From NCBI RefSeq assembly GCF_037042905.1, contig NC_087258.1:12761501-12825500 (forward strand): a stretch of 64,000 bases of DNA, given 5' to 3'. The stretch comes from Lytechinus pictus (lineage: Eukaryota > Echinodermata > Echinoidea > Temnopleuroida > Toxopneustidae). Positions 19,201 to 30,013 of this stretch are shown here, one piece after another (the stretch's first letter is position 1; every line of letters begins with the position of its first letter). Below the pieces are notes generated by a model. That model was given only the letters and a program-made list of their open reading frames with translations, was not told the DNA's origin and ran no database searches. Position numbers and translations under genes: made by a program.

Positions 19201-22154
19201 ACAATAGTCGCACTTACAATGTACCTTCGGTCAGAAGTTTATTTTCATTTGGGGATAAAATTCCAGAGGATTGGCGATATTTAATAGGATTTTTTCTGAT
19301 GATCAGACGACAATTGCACAATATTGACAGCGTGAAATAATGTATTGAAAACCGGAAATAAATTGCGCATTGCATTATAGGTAATGCAGGGACTTTCCCT
19401 GATCGCAGTGATCGAACTTACATGACTGTATCTGGTCGAAAGAGGGCCAGAGATCGAGTGGTGACGATCATGGGTCGAGAAGGGATTGAGTAAAAAATCG
19501 CCCCAGCGTTTAAAAAAAGCGTCAAGAGAAAGTTAACTGTGTGACAGTAATTTTGGCAGCTGGAAACAGGTGGTGGCCATAAAATGCTCTCGTCGGATGT
19601 CCATTTGTAGTAGGTCCACGGTATGCATAATGTAATTAAGAATATTATTTAAAAAATGACTGGTGCAATTTCTTCACATTTCAAGTGCTTTCAGGAGGAA
19701 AAATCATTTGATTGTATTTGATAATTTATCAATTTAATGAAGGTATATTTCATTTTTGTCTTACTTGCATCTATAGCAGAAGCAAGACATAGGCACCTCT
19801 TTTCTGACAGAGTTGAATGTATTGAAATTAAATTTCAGGTCACTAGTAGGTCATAGGTCATTTGAGGTCAACAAAATAGTTCATTATCAAATGAATGCGT
19901 TTGTTTTTGTGAATATGTTATATAATGATAATGATATATTGAATGAAAGTATGCATTATTTACATGTTATGTAAATGCACAATATTAATGTTTATTTGTT
20001 TAGCTTTGTGTAAAATTATGCAGTACGATAATGTATAATCATTTTAAATATAGAGGGCTAATCAGAATGCCAGACATATATTCCATTATTTCAATTTTAT
20101 TTGTGGCAAAATGTAGTCTTTGTACTAAAGACTGGATACAAAAAAAGGGAATCATCTCTTTCTATTTCTTGACTGTGAATTTTAGTATATTATTGTTATT
20201 AATGAATTTACACAAGTTATCAGTACCGTACATTTTCTTTTCCTTATAGGTCAACTTTCAGTTCTTCCGAATACCTCAACAATTACACCTACATTGTTTA
20301 TCAGGGCAATAATTTCTTTTCCCGAGCTATTAGATGTAAAGGAGGAAAGTAAGTATTGGTAGTAGATTAAGATTTTATTTCCTTATTTTAGTGACGAGGG
20401 AAAATGACGAAAAATAAACGTTTTATGATGAGAGTTAACACTGCACCCATTTTAATAGTCTACTGCATTTATTCATGTCAAATATAATTTCACTCGCACA
20501 ACATACATACTATATTCCAGCTAACCCAGATGGGAACAAGAATGAAAAGTTGATTACTGACTGTAAGAAATTGTCCGTAGCAGGCATTTCCTTGAAACGA
20601 ATGTGAGTTTAACCTCTTGATTGATTCAGATTAATGGGATTATGATAATTGGTCATTTTTTGTATACATGTATATCCATAGGCCTATATTAGTGTCCCAG
20701 GCACGGGGGGGGGGGGGGGGGGGGGGGGGGCACTTCCATTGACGAGTGGATACCATGCGCGACCATGGGGTCCCGAAAAGCACCCTAAACACGTATTTTC
20801 CATATTCTGAAAATGCACCCCTAAACCCTACCCTTAACAAGTATTGGAGAAAAAAACAATATTCTTGCCAAGTATTCCCTGAATTGACCCCCTAAACAAG
20901 TACAGCCATATTTTTATTATGTCGCGGACGTCAGTCGTCGATCGGTTTTACCTTTACCTACATCATTGGGTTTAGTACGGGTCTTGTTGGGGCAAGAAGT
21001 ACATCCTTTATAAAACATTTTTGTCTTGTATACCCTCGCAAATTTGACCCTAAACACGTAGCTTTCCGAGCGAAATACATACCCTTTTTTCATTATTTCA
21101 GTGTTTTTGACACCCTTATTACCTACGTAACGTGCCCTATCTTGAAAAGACATCCTTTATACGTGTTTTTTTGGTCGCGCATGGTATCCACTCGTCAATG
21201 TAAGTGGCCCCCCGGGGTCCCAGGCAAATAAAGGAAAAGAAAGTTTGTTGTAATGAGATCACCAAGTTGATTCAGTGTTAAGTATCATATTTGTTTGGTC
21301 CATGAATATAGCTTTGTGGTAGTTTCAGGAACTGGGTCTGTGGGTATCAAACCTGCTGTTGATGGAACCTGTTTGATCACAAGTAATAATAATCAGCTTT
21401 TATATAGCGCTTTATAATACATCGGAACGACGTGTCTATTAGCGCTTAACAGATTTATTATTACCCCGGTCATCGCCTTTGGATTCAATCAGTCATTCCC
21501 GCACACAATGTGTGCACATCCTCCACTCCCTGGGGAGTATTCCAGTCAGTCGCCAGTGAGGCACACACAGTACTGGAAAAGCTACAATGACTTACACAAT
21601 GACTCTCAAAATGATTTTCACATCTTACCGGGTACCCATAAATGGAAGTTACCAGCACTTATGAAGGCAACACTTTGCTGTTACCCAACCCTTGTAAATT
21701 CTGATGACTTTAATTATTTTAATTCGAATTTGACCCTCCTAAAATTCAAAGTGTTGATGTCATACAAAAAAAAACCACTGACTGTCATACATTTTTTTAC
21801 TCTGTTATGCCAAACAATCAAGTTTTGGAGGGCCTTATTTTTATATTTTAATTATTAGCAACATGCTTTGGCCCCTGTCCTTTAGTTTAATCTCTTATCC
21901 ATCAACCACTATAAATTTACTTGTTTGCTCTCAGGTTTAAATTGTTGGTGTACCTGACTTTCCAGTGTATATATGCCTCAATAACAATCACCTTGACGTG
22001 GCTCTGGTTCAACTTCTGGATCGCTCACATCGTATTCTTGTGCTCTGTCTTCACCATTGCTACCTACAACGGGTCAACCTATTACCTAGACCTGTTCCCG
22101 AAAAAGGGCTATGCTTCCGATCCGTATCGACTTTGTGGAAAGTTACCCGAGTGA
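13300..22154 (+). CDS. Glycerophosphocholine acyltransferase 1-like membrane protein (DUF2838 family)
   Basis: Six exons join in phase to 362 codons: 13300-13506, 14545-14774, 15370-15667, 18728-18762, 20250-20348 and 21935-22154, all with GT-AG introns. The family transfers an acyl group from acyl-CoA to glycerophosphocholine, giving lysophosphatidylcholine, at an internal membrane. The first ~75 residues are polar. From about residue 80 there are roughly eight hydrophobic segments. Family hallmarks are visible: RAYKYTAMKWQFFLADWCY (residues 118-136), then FGVSNGPVTWSI, NCLAPHSIER and IHLMPSLVTYLIRWYP in the 160-205 region. The ATG is preceded by an in-frame TAG. Exon 4 is only 35 bases. The C-terminus ends at KLPE. 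Family assignment is by motif recognition; the exact substrate is inferred. Introns carry MITEs, a SINE and a nested tandem repeat. Confidence 0.88.
13555..13854. mobile_element. GGGCC-ended MITE in GPCAT intron 1
   Basis: Left end GGCCCGTATTCTGAAGTTGG; right end GACTTCAGAATACGGGCCC. About 35 bp of arm pair, with further pairing inward (GGTTTAAGT against AGACCATGGTCTAAG). It begins 48 bp after the donor of exon 1. Confidence 0.8.
14168..14450 (+). repeat. tRNA-derived SINE
   Basis: The head looks like a tRNA: A box TGGCCCAGTTGATTAG, anticodon-arm region around CTTTGAA (Gln-TTG-like), B box GGGTTCGAATCCC. A ~170-bp body and TAATAATA-type tails near 14370 and 14440 follow. Its tail matches the reverse-oriented copy at 21385-21645. 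It lies in GPCAT intron 1, so it is a SINE and not a working tRNA gene. Confidence 0.8.
14844..15313. mobile_element. Inverted-repeat element in GPCAT intron 2
   Basis: ACAAGTGGAACACCTCTGGC at the left mirrors the right end GCCAGAGGCATTCCACTTGT; the arms run about 37 bp. The interior has AGATCAAAGGTCATTTAAGG-type nuclear-receptor half sites and is related, in reverse, to the repeat at 47511-48290. Confidence 0.8.
16084..17817. mobile_element. TTAA-flanked MITE family A, split by a nested insertion
   Basis: Left arm 16084-16300 (TTAAAGGACAAGTCCACC...) and right arm about 17620-17817 (...CCTTTAA) are inverted copies of the arms of the intact element at 58311-58919. The single-copy interior from 17459 onward also matches that element, so the block 16301-17455 is an insertion. 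The whole lies in GPCAT intron 3. Confidence 0.85.
16301..17455 (+). repeat. Nested element with ~150-170-bp tandem units
   Basis: It begins AGCTCATCCGGCCCAAAGG and ends GCCGGATGAGCT, giving short inverted ends. Inside are about six diverged units, each with AATGCTTCTTC, ATTTGTTGACCGATTTTG, CATCTGGTAGAGCTTCATG and AGGTTCACCAAACTTC. A small duplication, CCACATCATTGATGTGCT twice, follows the end at 17420-17458. Confidence 0.75.
18106..18656. mobile_element. TTAA-flanked MITE family B in GPCAT intron 3
   Basis: Ends are TTAAAGGGGTACTTTGGGCT and AGCCTGGAGTACCCCTTTAA, with further inverted similarity inward. The right inner part reads TGTCATAACTTTGGTATTCC followed by TTGTCCGATTTCACTGAAAT. The second copy is at 26664-27305. 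Confidence 0.85.
18775..19628. mobile_element. CpG-rich inverted-repeat element next to GPCAT exon 4
   Basis: TATGCACATGGACGTATCTA...ACTGGACATTCAACGA at the left mirrors the right end CGTCGGATGTCCATTTGTAG...CCACGGTATGCATA. The interior is denser in CpG than the host intron. Small frames inside (18902-19117, 19089-19340) resemble no family I know. The left end is about 12 bp from the exon 4 donor. Confidence 0.75.
19629..20249 (+). other. GPCAT intron 4 remainder
   Basis: AT-rich intron sequence with AGGTCA-type half sites near 19847-19872 (AGGTCACTAGTAGGTCATAG). Nothing else recognised. Confidence 0.3.
20704..21216. mobile_element. CCCGGGG-ended element with 10-bp target duplication
   Basis: Flanked on both sides by GTCCCAGGCA (20694-20703 and 21217-21226). 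After a ~26-G run the left end reads CACTTCCATTGACGAGTGG then ATACCATGCGCGACC; the right end is its reverse complement followed by CCCCCCGGG. A 10-bp duplication is in the Mutator range. Interior words such as CCCTAAACACGTA recur in both halves. Second copy at 50209-50937. Confidence 0.85.
21385..21645 (-). repeat. SINE tail and body, reverse orientation
   Basis: TATATAGCGCTTTATAATAC, TTATTATTACCCCGG and ACCGGGTACCCAT appear in the same order as in the reverse complement of the SINE at 14168-14450. The tRNA-like head is not visible, so the copy is probably 5' truncated. Confidence 0.6.
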
Positions 22155-22394
22155 ACTGGACCCGTTCTTGAGGCATAGAATGTCTTTAAATCTAACCCAT
22201 GTTGACTGCAGATAGTTAGAGGAATGATCATTCCCATCTAGGTTTATTGCCAACAGTAGGCTTTTAATTCTGTGCGTTATCAGTTAGATAGAAAGTCTGG
22301 ATAAAAACTTGCTAATGCCTCAAGTGCAACCTATGAAAGCATGAAGCCATCAACCATGTCTTCTAAACCTGCCTGGTGGTAATTGGTAAAGTAA

Positions 22395-22400
22395 AATAAA
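22395..22400 (+). terminator. Polyadenylation signal AATAAA for the GPCAT-like gene
   Basis: First AATAAA downstream of the stop codon, 241 bases after it. Position and sequence suit a 3'UTR end; the actual cleavage site is not proven. Confidence 0.55.
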
Positions 22401-23500
22401 GGTTACAACTACAACATGTAGGATTGGCAGTCTCCAGGAAATTTCATTTTTTTCTTCAACGGTGGGAAATACTGGGAAAATACTTGTAAGTACTGGGAAG
22501 CACTCAAGTGGAAAAGGGAGGTACGGTGAAATGCTAGAATATGCTTGAGATTAACACCTCTCTAGAGGCAATACCTGAAAATATTCAAGAAGCGTTTAAA
22601 CTTGCCATGATTAATTGTAACATGATATTTATTTTAATTTCCAGTTGAATTGTATATTTTGATAAAGTTGAATGGGGTGAATGGTGTGTGATTTGTATAT
22701 TATACAAAAAATATATTTTTTGTGTGTCTATCTTCCTAATTTTCTTGGTAGATACTTTTGACTTACCTACCTCTGCATTCTGGTCAGTATTTCCTAGTAT
22801 ATTTATAAAATTGTATTCTTCATGATATGAAAATAATCGTAAATAGTCACTGTTTTGCTCTGTGCATATCCTATGATATGATAGAAAGAAATTTGCTATA
22901 AACACTTACTTACTTTTGACAAATAAGTTGGTGTTTGTGATATTTGCTATTTATTTGAATTGTTAAATTGTTACCGGTACATATTTTACAAGATTTTTAA
23001 TTTTTTTTAAAAGAAGATATTTTTAATGAGCTATCAATATTGTGTTTGAATGGAATAAGGAAATGATACTACTTATCACTCTAATGTTTTTTTTTTGATA
23101 GACATGTTAATATTGGTACCATTTTTACAACAAATACTTTTAAAAAAATATGCAGTGTACTATATGCAAGTGTATTGATGCATTTTCCCTTTCTGCGAGT
23201 TCTTCAACCGTGCTTTTCTTTAATAAGTGACTTTGCGAGTACTTAATAATGAGTCTGTGACTGTATCTTACAAAAGAAAATCCATAATAATTTATTGTAC
23301 TAAGGCCCATAAATTTTGGTGATGTGATCAAGTGTATCTGTCAATTTAAGCTGAGAAAAATATTGTATAGTATTTTTGAAATGTAACAATTCATTCCTGG
23401 TGCAATTTTGCTTTTGAACACATGCTATTGTATATATTCAAATGGATGTTGAGTGTGATATACAGTATATTTTTGTATATATCTCATTGATGGTCTTTTT
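22401..23500. other. Intergenic AT-rich DNA
   Basis: No conserved frame, RNA or clear inverted repeat was found between the GPCAT polyadenylation signal and the AT microsatellite. Confidence 0.35.
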
Positions 23501-23503
23501 ATT

Positions 23504-23521
23504 GTAGTACATATGTATATA

Positions 23522-23554
<33 letters not shown>

Positions 23555-23600
23555 GTATATATATGTATATATACATATATATATGTATTTATTGTAGAAC

Positions 23601-23651
<51 letters not shown>
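23504..23651. repeat. AT-rich microsatellite, two blocks
   Basis: Alternating TA/TATG repeats at 23512-23588 and 23605-23651, each preceded by TTTATTGTAGTACATATG or a close copy, so the leader was duplicated with the array. Confidence 0.85.
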
Positions 23652-23652
<1 letters not shown>

Positions 23653-24052
23653 TGCATGAATTAAATTATGTATGCTGATGGTTTAAATAGCATCATGTGA
23701 CCGATCATATTCTCACTATTTTGCGATGATGTTGAAAACGGAACGCCCACTGAAGAAAATTTACTATTCCGTGACGTCAATGATGGAATAGTGCACTGTG
23801 CCATCAATCATTGACGTCACAGATCATTGTCACAGATCAGGCAATCTCTCAGGTCAGCGAGGTGTCTCTACTGGGCAAGTCCCGTGAAGGGACAGCGCAG
23901 GCACAAATCCGCATTCCGCTAAGCGTGTCTTGGCTTCAGGAAAAGTAGGTCAGTCAGCGCAGTGCGTTAAATGCCAGTCCAACCTCGGACAAATAATTCC
24001 CGCTATACTTGGTCAAAGCCTGGTATATTTTTATAAAATATATATATATATG
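23652..24052. mobile_element. Dispersed repeat carrying paired CRE motifs, copy 1
   Basis: Shares GTATGCTGAT, TAAATAG(C/T)ATCATGTGACC, TTCTCACTATTTTGCG, TTCAGGAAAAGTA and the end AAAGCCTGGTATATTT with 44264-44762. Two intact TGACGTCA sites lie at 23772-23779 and 23812-23819. Confidence 0.8.
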
Positions 24053-24136
24053 TATTTAGTGTGCAGTGGATATTTCTCATTTTTTGGTCTTGTTTCTGAT
24101 TATTCATGTTCCTTTTGATATTCATTGTATTTTACT

Positions 24137-24347
24137 CAGGGGCAGATCCAGGATTTTTCGAAAGGGGGGCTCATTTTCCTGAGGAAAAATTAGGCAATAA
24201 AAAAAAAAAAGGTCTTCACTTTCGAAAGGGGGGGGGGGCACACTTCTGTTTTAACAGCATTTTTACATTACAAATTTTAATTGTTCCTCTCAAAAGGGGG
24301 GGGGGGCACGTGCTGGCTGTGACCCCCCCCCCTTGGATCCGCCAGTG
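24137..24347. mobile_element. hAT-like MITE with poly-G tracts
   Basis: CAGGGGCAGATCCAGG at the left and CTTGGATCCGCCAGTG at the right are inverted ends of the family described at 2952-3284. Inside are two runs of G, an A-run and ACAGCATTTTTACATTAC. No clear target duplication. Confidence 0.7.
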
Positions 24348-24943
24348 TGTCGGTAAAATGTGCTTCGATTTTTTTTTATCTGATTTCCCACCGAGCATTT
24401 AAAAAGTGCATGCAGTACATTATCTGGACTTGTAATGCAACTACTTTGTAATTGGAAAAGTGTAGTAAGATGTTTTATTTTCAGTTACAGTCAGAGTATT
24501 CGGTAGAATTCAATATAACAAGTTCACTAGGAGTTTAAGAATTTTATCTCATCTGGGTTTTGACAAATACAGTGGAATTTTAGAGGTTACTTATTCCTAT
24601 ATATCATACAACTAGTAATAGGTATGTATGCAAAGCATAACACATTCATCAAAATCATTTCTAAGGGTTGATTTCCTTATAGGAATTAAGTCCATTCTGT
24701 TTAATAGATAAAGATTTATGTGTAAATCGTGTAAAGTGTAATCAGTTTGCTCTGAAATTAAATTTGCGGGATTATTACACTTGAATGTTTATTTAATATT
24801 ACAAATATCTGAAGCAATACTGTTATAATGTCATGTGTGAAAGTGTGACATCATTCTCTTATGGCTCTATTTCTCCCCTTATCCCCCCTCCCGATGTTAT
24901 AAGTGTCTTGTCTTGATCACCCCTTACTTCCTTCCTCTGTTTT
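24348..24943. other. Intergenic DNA, nothing recognised
   Basis: AT-rich sequence between two hAT-like MITEs; no frame or repeat assigned. Confidence 0.3.
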
Positions 24944-25163
24944 CATTGGGGCAGATCCAGGATTTTTTGAAAGGGGGGCACATTTTCCCTAGGAAACATT
25001 TGACAAGCGAAAAAAAAAGGTCTGTACGTTCAAAGGGGGGGGGGGGGCACACTTCTGTTTTAACAGCATTTTTACATTACAAATTTTAATTGTGCCTCTC
25101 AAAGGGGGGGGGGGCACGGGCCGGCTGTGCCCCTCCCCCCCCCCCCCCCTGGATCCGCCAGTG
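24944..25163. mobile_element. hAT-like MITE with poly-G tracts, second copy
   Basis: Same ends (GGGGCAGATCCAGG and CTGGATCCGCCAGTGG) and the same internal order as 24137-24347, including ACTTCTGTTTTAACAGC. The two copies lie 600 bp apart in the same orientation. Confidence 0.75.
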
Positions 25164-25575
25164 GTTTCCATCTCTCATTTTCTTTATGTGGATATCTCTC
25201 CACAACTTGCTCGCTTAGTCTGCAGGCACAGACCCTTGGTTTGCGCAATTCGCACACTGCATCATGCAGAGTCTGAAGTAGTGAGACTAGATTCACTATG
25301 TACTGTGGCTGGCTCTTATTTGTCACTGACAGAGCCTTTGGAGTCTAGGCTTCACTCTAGACCTTCTATTGGTTGAAGTGTCAAATATGGGTCTGTGCTT
25401 GCAGACTAACTTGCTCTTAATCTATCTTCCCTCTCTTATTCACCCCATCACCCGTTGGATGTCATTGGTATTCTTGAAACTCAAAACTGCAAATCTGAAC
25501 TTAAGAGGCACTCTGAAAAGAATGATAGACAAGTAAAAATATATATCCTGGTAGTAGGTCACGAACTTAGCGTCA
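25164..25575. other. Intergenic DNA with a short inverted pair
   Basis: Near 25209 AGTCTGCAGGCACAGACCC mirrors GGGTCTGTGCTTGCAGACT at 25390-25408, suggesting a ~200-bp hairpin element. No coding content. Confidence 0.5.
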
Positions 25576-25822
25576 TATGAGTGGTGCTGAAAAATGAGTG
25601 AACCCCACCAGAAAATGAACAAATTTTCCAAGTCCAAGTTCTGCCATGTTTTAGATTTTTGATTGTGAATTCAGATGATAAAATATTGCAATCATTTTTT
25701 TTTTTTTTTGGGGGGGGGGGGGGGGGGCTCGCCGGACACTAGTGTTGTTGCCTACACTCAACACTCATCATGAAGGATTGCATTTTGTGGCGGGGTTTAA
25801 CTGTGTCAGTGAACGATACACC
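25576..25822. mobile_element. Mariner-like MITE, diverged copy
   Basis: Contains GTGGTGCTGAAAAATGAG, TGAACCCCACCAGAAAATG and GTTGTTGCCTACACTCAACAC, which match the reverse complement of the element at 54624-54852. An internal T-run followed by a G-run expanded later. Confidence 0.6.
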
Positions 25823-26346
25823 CCCCCCCTTAAATTATGTAAATCAGTAAACCTTGGATCACGTCACATATGTCACACTTATGCCGTTGTAACTTTTTAC
25901 AAAATAAAACTGATTTAACTAACAAGAGACAAATCAAACAAGCATGGTCAAAATCAGATTTAAAAAATGAGACGTGATAAGAGTATAGTCTATCAACCCC
26001 ACTACTAGTAATACTGGATCCCATTTCACAAAGACTTCTCATAATCACAAATGCAAAATTTCTATAACAAACTTATTATCAGATTTAAGGATTTCAGCAG
26101 CTTCTGTTATTGCACAACTCTAACAAGTTTTATGAAGCGGGGTCCAAATCAGTGCGTATTAACCCATATTTCTACAATTCGTGTTGTTCGACTGAATGAT
26201 TTTGGAACAGTTTCTAATGATCCTAATCTGAAACCAGATAAACCACCACATATGACGTTGATCGTCACGGTGATATACCCTTGAACTCGTCAAAATATAT
26301 AGATCAATGTAACCTCGCATTAAGGGCACCCACTCGAAAACTATGT

Positions 26347-26572
26347 ACACAGTAAAAACGTTGTTTAAAATATTACACAACGCCGATTACTATTATGAAA
26401 ACATACAGTTGGTGTGTAACATCCTTAAATTATTGAGAATTTAATATTAAAAATTAAACTTTGTTGTTGAATATTTTTGAACACTAATAGCTTAAACAGT
26501 TTAAACAATTACTGTGAAGTTCATATAGTAAACAGTGTTGTATAAAAAGTTTAAACACCTTTTTTTACTGTG
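26347..26572. mobile_element. TTTAAAC-rich MITE with CACAGTAAAAA ends
   Basis: ACACAGTAAAAACGTTGTTTA at the left (20 shown in family terms) mirrors TTTAAACACCTTTTTTTACTGTG at the right. TTTAAAC palindromes recur inside. A related copy is at 30288-30522. Confidence 0.65.
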
Positions 26573-26663
26573 TAATGCTACTGACACTGTCCCACCAGTG
26601 AAGACATACTCAGTCTGACCAAAACTATCAGGTAATTTCCAATGACATGCCACCAGTCGGTTT

Positions 26664-27305
26664 TAAAGGGGCACTCCGGGCTGAAACTATTTGTATTTAA
26701 ATAAATAGAGTAAAATTCACAGAGCAAAATGCTGACAATTCCATCAAAATCGGATAACAAATAACGAACTTATTGAATTTCAGCAATATTTTGTAAAAGT
26801 ATAGTTGTTTGCACGTCATCATGAATATTCATTAGATGGACCATGGACCTACTAGTAGGTCAATGGGTGGGCTAATGATGTCACATCACCACTTCCCTTT
26901 TTCTTATGTTATTACTTGAAATCATAATTGTTTCATTTTTTCATACATGTGTAAATAATGTGTCTCCTTTATAATTAAATAAGTTGCATGCAGCAATGAA
27001 TGTCTAGTGCACTAAATCAGTTGTGAATCCATTTTTTTTAGTTCTTGGTATAAAAAATTTAATAAACCTAATGTCATATAATAATATACAAAAGAACAAT
27101 TGGCGATATGACATCATCAATTTGCTCATTGAATATTCATGAGACATGCCTAGAACCGTTTCACTGGAATAATGCAAATCTTTAAAATGCTATAACTTTG
27201 TTATTCCTTGTCCGATTTTGATGAAATTTTTAAGTGTTTTGTTTATCTGATTTTTCTTTATCTGTGTAAATCATATTATATTCAGCCTGGAGCATCCCTT
27301 TAAGT
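26664..27305. mobile_element. TTAA-flanked MITE family B, second copy
   Basis: Ends TTAAAGGGGCACTCCGGGCT and AGCCTGGAGCATCCCTTTAA. It shares TCAGCAATATTTTGTAAAA, GAATATTCATGA and TTATTCCTTGTCCGATTTTG with 18106-18656. Confidence 0.85.
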
Positions 27306-27723
27306 CGGTTTTGTTTGTATTTTTGTAGCAATAGATTGTTTTCAAAGCTCAACAATGAACGGGAAAAAGTGATTGTTTTACCACAAGTGGAAGGAAAAGT
27401 ATATAGGTTATTCAATTATATATGTTTTACATGAACTTTCACGATGACGACAGGAATGTATACAAAAATTGAATACCAAATCAGCCTTTTCACGAAAGGT
27501 ATCTTTTTTTTTCATTATTCATTAATCACTTTCTGTTCTAAATACGTGACGTTGATCTACTTTACTGAAGGCCTTAATTGCTATGTTAGGACACAATTTG
27601 CGCATAGATATTTTTTCAGAAGAGAAAAACAAACAACCATGAGAGAAGTAGAAAAAGTGCATACACCTTCCATCACTATTTGCTGGCATATATACGTAAC
27701 TCTATATAGTGTTTACTTATCGA

Positions 27724-27774
27724 CCAATGGCTGAAATCACCACCATCATGCGCCGTTCCCGGTATCATATAAAT
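27724..27774 (+). promoter_or_regulatory. Candidate promoter of the arylsulfatase gene
   Basis: A CCAAT word (27724-27728) and a TATA-like CATATAAAT (27766-27774) stand about 40 bp apart, upstream of a good splice donor ATCAG|GTAAGG at 27865. A start near 27797-27805 would give a ~65-base non-coding first exon. Inferred from spacing only. Confidence 0.5.
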
Positions 27775-27865
27775 TTGACGGTTTGTGGATTTTACTGATA
27801 TTTCAATCGACGCATTTCCAGTAATTGGGACTGCTGCGGAACTACTGTGGACATCGACTAATCAG

Positions 27866-28929
27866 GTAAGGTTGAGGCATGGCCGTACGCAGAAAATTTG
27901 TCCTGGGGGACGCAAGATCGATGCGTACGAATTAAAAAAAATAATAATAATAAAAAGTTAAAGCGAGGGAGCGAAAGCGATCGAGCTTCTCATGGGGCGC
28001 TTTTGCATTTTCGAAAGTGAAATTGAAGGATTTCGTGCACACTTTTGTTGGATTTTATAAACATATATATTAAGTCAAAATGTGCAGGTTTTCAAAATTT
28101 ATAAGTGGCAACGGCCATGGGTTTGGGTTATAACAAAAAAAGTCACAGTGGGCCTATGTTATGCCGTCACTTTTCTTTCTTCAATGTCATGCACTGCAAG
28201 AACATTTGTGTAAAAAAATGAAAGTTTGTTCGGTGGTTGTTCAATTATTATGTGAATTTAGCAACTGTATGGCAAAGAAAAGCTTGATTCGTTAAGCAAT
28301 CTGCCAATTCGCAGCTTTTTTTTTTTACAGTATGCCAATCGAATTGGCGCTTTTTATGTTATGTGATTCCATCTGATGACAACGTCGTCGTCATTTTTGT
28401 GACGATTTACAACGATGATTATATTATTTTGTGAGAGAATTTTGAGGATAGGTATAGCTAGGCGACATTTCCCGGGGGGGGGGGGGCATTTGAATTATAG
28501 TTTGATGGGCCCATGGGTGTGTGCCTCACGGAATCCTGAAATGGGGGTCTATAAGGAACTGACTTCAAGCGGAAAATATTGGGTCTTTGGAACAAACAAA
28601 AAACATTTGGGTTCATGACATTTGCTTCGATAGAAAACCCCCAAACTGAATAACTCTAATCCTTATCCTAACATTATTCTGAATAAAAAAAAAAAAATCG
28701 ATTACAATCCCAACTCTAACCCTATGCCCTCTGAGATGTCAAGACCCGAGCAAATCATCTCGGGCGCAAATGTCGTGCCACCAAAAAGGAGTATGATCCA
28801 CTCAAATTCTCATAGGGTCGTTTTCGAAGTACCAGCGTATTTTAGCAATCGATCAAATGCTGATGATTAGGCCTGTATATGGACCGGGATAGGAATGAAT
28901 TCTTACCTTTTTAAATGCCTAAATTGATA
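27866..28929 (+). other. 5'UTR intron of the arylsulfatase gene, first part
   Basis: Contains AGCGAGGGAGCGAAAGCGATCGAGC near 27963 (read as two short words), a poly-G run near 28474 and no recognised frame. Confidence 0.3.
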
Positions 28930-29990
28930 AGTTTTCAGAATTCGAGCAATTTGCACCAAATTCCATTTCCACCAAAAGAATATTTGTTTTAATCTGTCAA
29001 AATAAAGTATGATTTACGTCAAGCAAGTTTGCTTTTGCCTTGGAATCCTGCCAATATAATTTTATTGTTAATATAATTTATATTTCATTCATATTTGTTT
29101 GATGTGCTTTACGTATTTCTTATACCTGACAATAATTGATAAATTAATTGAATTGAAATGAACTGAAATGAATTCAACTGATTTGAATTGAATCGAATTG
29201 ACTTGAATTGAATCGAATTGAATTAAAATGAATTGAACTTACTTGAGTGGAATTGATTTGAAATGAATTAAATTGAATCGAATCGAATCGAATTGAGTTC
29301 AAATGAATTGAATCGAATCGAATTCAATTAAGTTGAATTGAACGTTCACTGGATTGAATTGAATCGAATTGAACTGAATTAAATTGAATCGAATTAATGA
29401 AATGGAATAGTTTTCAGAATTCGAGCAATTTGTACCAAATGCTATTTCCACCATATATAGGCCTATATATCATTTTAAAATCTGTCAAAATAAAGTATGA
29501 TTTACGTCAAGCAAGTTTGCTTTTGCTTTGGAATCCTGCCAATATAATTTTATGCTTAATATATATTTCATTCATATTTGTTTGATGTGCATATACGTAT
29601 TTCTTACACTTGACAAAAATTGATAAATGAATTGAATTGAAATGAACTAAACTGAATTGAAATGAACTAAATTGACTTCAACTGATTTGAAGTGAATTGA
29701 ATAAAAATGAATTGAACCTACTGACTTGAATGGAATCGGTTTGAAATAAATTGAATTAAATCGAAAAGAATTGAACTGAATCGAATGGAATTGAATTGAA
29801 TCGAAATGAAGTGAACTGAATCGAATTGAATCTAATTGAATTTAATCGAATCGAATTAAATTGAGTTGAATTAAACTGGATTGAATCGAATTGAGTTGAA
29901 TTGAACTGAATAGAATTGAATCGAATTGAGTTGAATTGAACTGAATAGAATTGAATCGAATGGAATTGAAAAGAATTGAATTGATTGTTT
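28930..29990 (+). repeat. ~479-bp tandem duplication with pentanucleotide (TTGAA)n arrays
   Basis: The block starting GTTTTCAGAATTCGAGCAAT occurs at 28931 and again at 29410. Each copy continues through GTATGATTTACGTCAAGC to TATTTGTTTGATGTGC and then into a degenerate 5-bp array of TTGAA/TCGAA words (29140-29400 and 29620-29985). The second array ends about 20 bp before the splice acceptor of the start-codon exon. Confidence 0.85.
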
Positions 29991-30013
29991 AATCATCTCC
30001 TATAGATTCAAAG

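Noticed and set aside
18902-19340. Two overlapping short frames as a gene
   Set aside because: They lie wholly within an inverted-repeat element in an intron and match no family I can recognise.
20820-21060. Telomere-like CCCTAA words
   Set aside because: Only isolated CCCTAAAC words inside a MITE, not a tandem telomeric repeat.
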